In this document: positions 62,026 through 64,000 of the stretch, piece after piece | Position numbering within the stretch: position 1 is the stretch's first letter | Layout: every line of letters begins with the position of its first letter | Source: Achromobacter spanius | GTDB lineage: Bacteria > Pseudomonadota > Gammaproteobacteria > Burkholderiales > Burkholderiaceae_B | Direction: 5' to 3' | DNA length: 64,000 nucleotides | Assembly: GCF_029637605.1 (NCBI RefSeq) | Contig: NZ_CP121261.1 | Coordinates: forward strand, 2,480,001 to 2,544,000 | Program-made: the position numbers and the translations under genes | The notes under the pieces: generated by a model | Seen by the model: the letters and a program-made list of their open reading frames with translations, nothing else | Told to the model about the DNA's origin: nothing | Database searches by the model: none

Positions 62026-63525
62026 TTACCCGGCCGCGGCACTCAAGGTGTTTTTATAGACCTTTCCGTCTTTCATGATCAGCCGCAAATTTTTGGCCGG
62101 ATCGCCCAGAAAATCCAGATTGCGCGCAGGGTCTCCATCGGCCACCAGAATATCGGCCAATGCGCCCACCGCGATACGGCCCAGCGCATGCGGATACGGA
62201 TTGCGTTCACCAGACAGCCCCAGCAGTTCGCCGTTCAAGCCCGTGGCTTGGGCAAGCAGCGTCAGGGGGTCGTAAAAACGCACCAGCTTGGCCAGTTGCC
62301 GCCCTTGGCTGGGCGTATTCTTGGCGTTGAACAAAATGTCCGTGCCCCAGCCCGTCTTAATGCCGTATTTCTGCGCAAGCTCATAAGCGTTGACCGTGCC
62401 TTCAGAGACGCGCAACTGGTTCGCGCGCCGTTCGGCATCCGGATAGGTGTTGGCGTCTTCGTCCTGCAAAAACGGTTGCAGGCTCCACCACACGCCCTCG
62501 TCGCGCATCATGCGTGCACTGGCGTCATCAGCCAGTTGGCCGTGTTCGATGCATTTGACGCCGGACTTGATCGTGCGCTGGATGCCCTTGGGCGTGTAAA
62601 CGTGCGCCATCACATACGTGTTCCAATCCGCCGCGGCGTCGACCGCCGCGCGCAGTTCGACCTCGGAAAACTGCGTGCTGTCCAAGGGGTCGTAAAGCGA
62701 GGCCACGCCGCCGCCCGCCATGACCTTGATCTGCGATGCGCCCAACATCAGTTGTTCACGCACCCGGCGCAAGACTTCGTCGGCACCGTCGGCAATCATC
62801 GCGACGCCCACGCTTTCCACCAGGCTCAACGGCGCGTTGGCCGCGCGCGGCACTTCGCTGCGCAAACGGAAATCGCCATGCCCCGCTGTCTGGGAAATCA
62901 TGGCGCCGCTGGGGTAGATGCGCGGGCCGGGCACCATGCCTTCATCGATGGCGCGCTTCAAGGCGAACGCGGGGCCGCCTGCGTCGCGAATGGCGGTAAA
63001 GCCGCGCATCAATGTGCGCTCGGCTTCTTCGGCGGCCGCGATGTACAGGTAACCCAGGTCGGCCGTCATCGCCGTGGTTTGGGCCACGGCCGCCAGCATG
63101 GAATGCCAATGCACGTCGATCAGCCCGGGCATGACGAGCTTGCCTTGGCAGTCGATGATTTGCGCATCGGCAACGGATACGCCAGCGGCCGGCAAGTCGG
63201 TAATCACATTGCCCTTGATCAACACCTGCACGCCCGCTTGCACCGCCTTGCCGGTGCCATCGAACAGGCGCAGGTTGGTCAGCAGCAAGGGGCGATCAGG
63301 CGTGGCGGGATGGCGGAAGATATCGGTCGCTGCGGTCGCGGTGCGCGCGCTCATGAACGGCATCGCCATGGCCGCCACGCCGCCCATGAACTTGCGACGC
63401 GACATATCCGCCATCACGCGCTGGTAGATCAAGCGGCACGCCACGCTGCCGCAATGGCAGGGGCGTCGGCGGCTGAATAAATATGTCTGGGGAATGTCGC
63501 GCTGGACTGCGGTGGAGCGGACCAT
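62026..63525 (-). CDS. Tat-type exported amidohydrolase
   Basis: A 499-residue metal-dependent hydrolase of the amidohydrolase (imidazolonepropionase/prolidase-like) group: GLIDVHWHSM (HxH metal ligands), QIKVMAGGG (candidate carbamyl-Lys), MAHVYTPKG, KCIEHGQLAD and GWGTDILF (Asp ligand). ATG 63,525 follows AGGAGAA, giving a long N-terminus (with CHCG near 23-26) before the twin-arginine MSRRKFMGGVAAMAM at 41. Starts at 63,414 or 63,405 would give a normal Tat signal but lack a ribosome-binding site. Substrate unknown. Confidence 0.85.
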   Translation of the reverse strand: MVRSTAVQRDIPQTYLFSRRRPCHCGSVACRLIYQRVMADMSRRKFMGGVAAMAMPFMSARTATAATDIFRHPATPDRPLLLTNLRLFDGTGKAVQAGVQVLIKGNVITDLPAAGVSVADAQIIDCQGKLVMPGLIDVHWHSMLAAVAQTTAMTADLGYLYIAAAEEAERTLMRGFTAIRDAGGPAFALKRAIDEGMVPGPRIYPSGAMISQTAGHGDFRLRSEVPRAANAPLSLVESVGVAMIADGADEVLRRVREQLMLGASQIKVMAGGGVASLYDPLDSTQFSEVELRAAVDAAADWNTYVMAHVYTPKGIQRTIKSGVKCIEHGQLADDASARMMRDEGVWWSLQPFLQDEDANTYPDAERRANQLRVSEGTVNAYELAQKYGIKTGWGTDILFNAKNTPSQGRQLAKLVRFYDPLTLLAQATGLNGELLGLSGERNPYPHALGRIAVGALADILVADGDPARNLDFLGDPAKNLRLIMKDGKVYKNTLSAAAG

Positions 63526-63665
63526 CGAGTTCTCCTGAATATGAATGCGCGGCCAAAGGTGGTCCGATGCTACTCAATAAACAGGGGCTTGGCGACAGGA
63601 TGAAAGCGGCCGATATATAAAGCGGAATCGGAAGGCATGATGCGACGCCTTCCTGGCCTTGGCGC

Positions 63666-63944
63666 CTACTGCGCCATACGGCGCAAGCGTTGCAGTTCCG
63701 CCTGATTCAAACGCCGTGCCTCCAGCTCGGCATAGTCGCGTTCGCCGGCGTCGTAAGACCCTTCATGAATGCAGCGGCTGCGCATGAATTTGCAGTTGTC
63801 GCTGACCACCCGCTCGGACGCGGCGGCGGAGGCCGAGTCGGGTTCCGATGAGCCGGGAAGTATCGATGAACACCCGGAAACAAGCGCGGCAAGCACGAGC
63901 GCCACAGCGGGGCGGCCCAGCATTTGAATCAACATTTTCCTCAT
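63666..63944 (-). CDS. Small lipoprotein
   Basis: A 92-residue protein with signal (AVALVLAALVSGC) and lipobox LVSGC, giving Cys25 as the lipidated residue. The mature part has two more Cys (NCKFMRSRCIHEG) and a charged helix (AELEARRLNQAELQRLRRMA). Start at 63,944 or, better spaced from GAGG, 63,935. Function unknown; it stands alone near the window end. Confidence 0.75.
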   Translation of the reverse strand: MRKMLIQMLGRPAVALVLAALVSGCSSILPGSSEPDSASAAASERVVSDNCKFMRSRCIHEGSYDAGERDYAELEARRLNQAELQRLRRMAQ

Positions 63945-64000
63945 CCTTGAATCGCTGCGGTAGCCACCTTTATAGCAAGCTCCCGCGAGGAAGGTTGTTC

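Overview
The window looks like chromosome of a GC-rich betaproteobacterium of the Alcaligenaceae (Achromobacter/Bordetella type). The reasons are four separate Bug/TctC-family periplasmic solute receptors, each beside CoA-ester or aldehyde catabolism genes, a chaperone-usher fimbrial locus, an FHA-like two-partner secretion pair and a periplasmic PaoABC-type molybdoenzyme. The species cannot be fixed from the sequence alone.

Region 1 (1 to about 17.5 kb) is a phage-derived cluster read almost wholly on the minus strand. From right to left it holds an S24-type self-cleaving repressor (plus strand) facing a Cro/YdaS-like gene, four tightly coupled early genes (YdaU-like, helicase-loader-like, a putative late regulator, a small DNA-binding protein), then a contractile tail module: neck/terminator, sheath, tube, tail chaperone with a programmed -1 frameshift, tape measure, Dit-like protein, baseplate plug, hub, Gp138-like spike, gp25-like wedge, baseplate J, DUF2612-like protein, a glycine-rich fibre, a fibre chaperone, a holin-like protein and the start of a lysis-type gene cut by the window edge. 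Where terminase, portal and capsid genes would be expected there is only a terminator. The cluster therefore looks like a headless contractile particle (R-type tailocin-like) under SOS-type control, or a prophage that lost its head genes.

Region 2 (17.6-31.3 kb) is ordinary chromosome: a PA2169-type helical bundle protein, a membrane-anchored hypothetical, a GST with a divergent WYL regulator, tRNA-His, cardiolipin synthase, then catabolic groups (LysR, enoyl-CoA hydratase, Bug receptor, CoA transferase, thioesterase, beta-hydroxyacid dehydrogenase, MFS, GntR, Bug receptor), followed by gamma-glutamyltransferase at 31.3-32.9 kb.

Region 3 (32.9-45.4 kb) is a surface-structure island: an RcsB-like response regulator divergent from a stand-alone HPt protein, a TpsB/TpsA two-partner secretion pair, and a convergent five-gene chaperone-usher fimbrial operon with two chaperones and a two-domain tip adhesin. 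The TpsA gene has a strong start and half of its extended signal peptide in one frame and everything else in another. The switch lies at a G6 tract, so the gene appears phase-OFF (or frameshifted) as sequenced.

Region 4 (45.8-64 kb) is catabolic again: a LysR divergent from a carboxymuconolactone-decarboxylase-like/aldehyde dehydrogenase/beta-hydroxyacid dehydrogenase/Bug operon; paoABC with an XdhC-type maturation gene and a divergent MocA-like gene that together could make and load an MCD-type molybdenum cofactor; a tandem-repeat spacer; an enoyl-CoA hydratase/ADP-forming acyl-CoA synthetase/Bug group with a divergent IclR; an AT-rich spacer; a Tat-type amidohydrolase; and a small lipoprotein.
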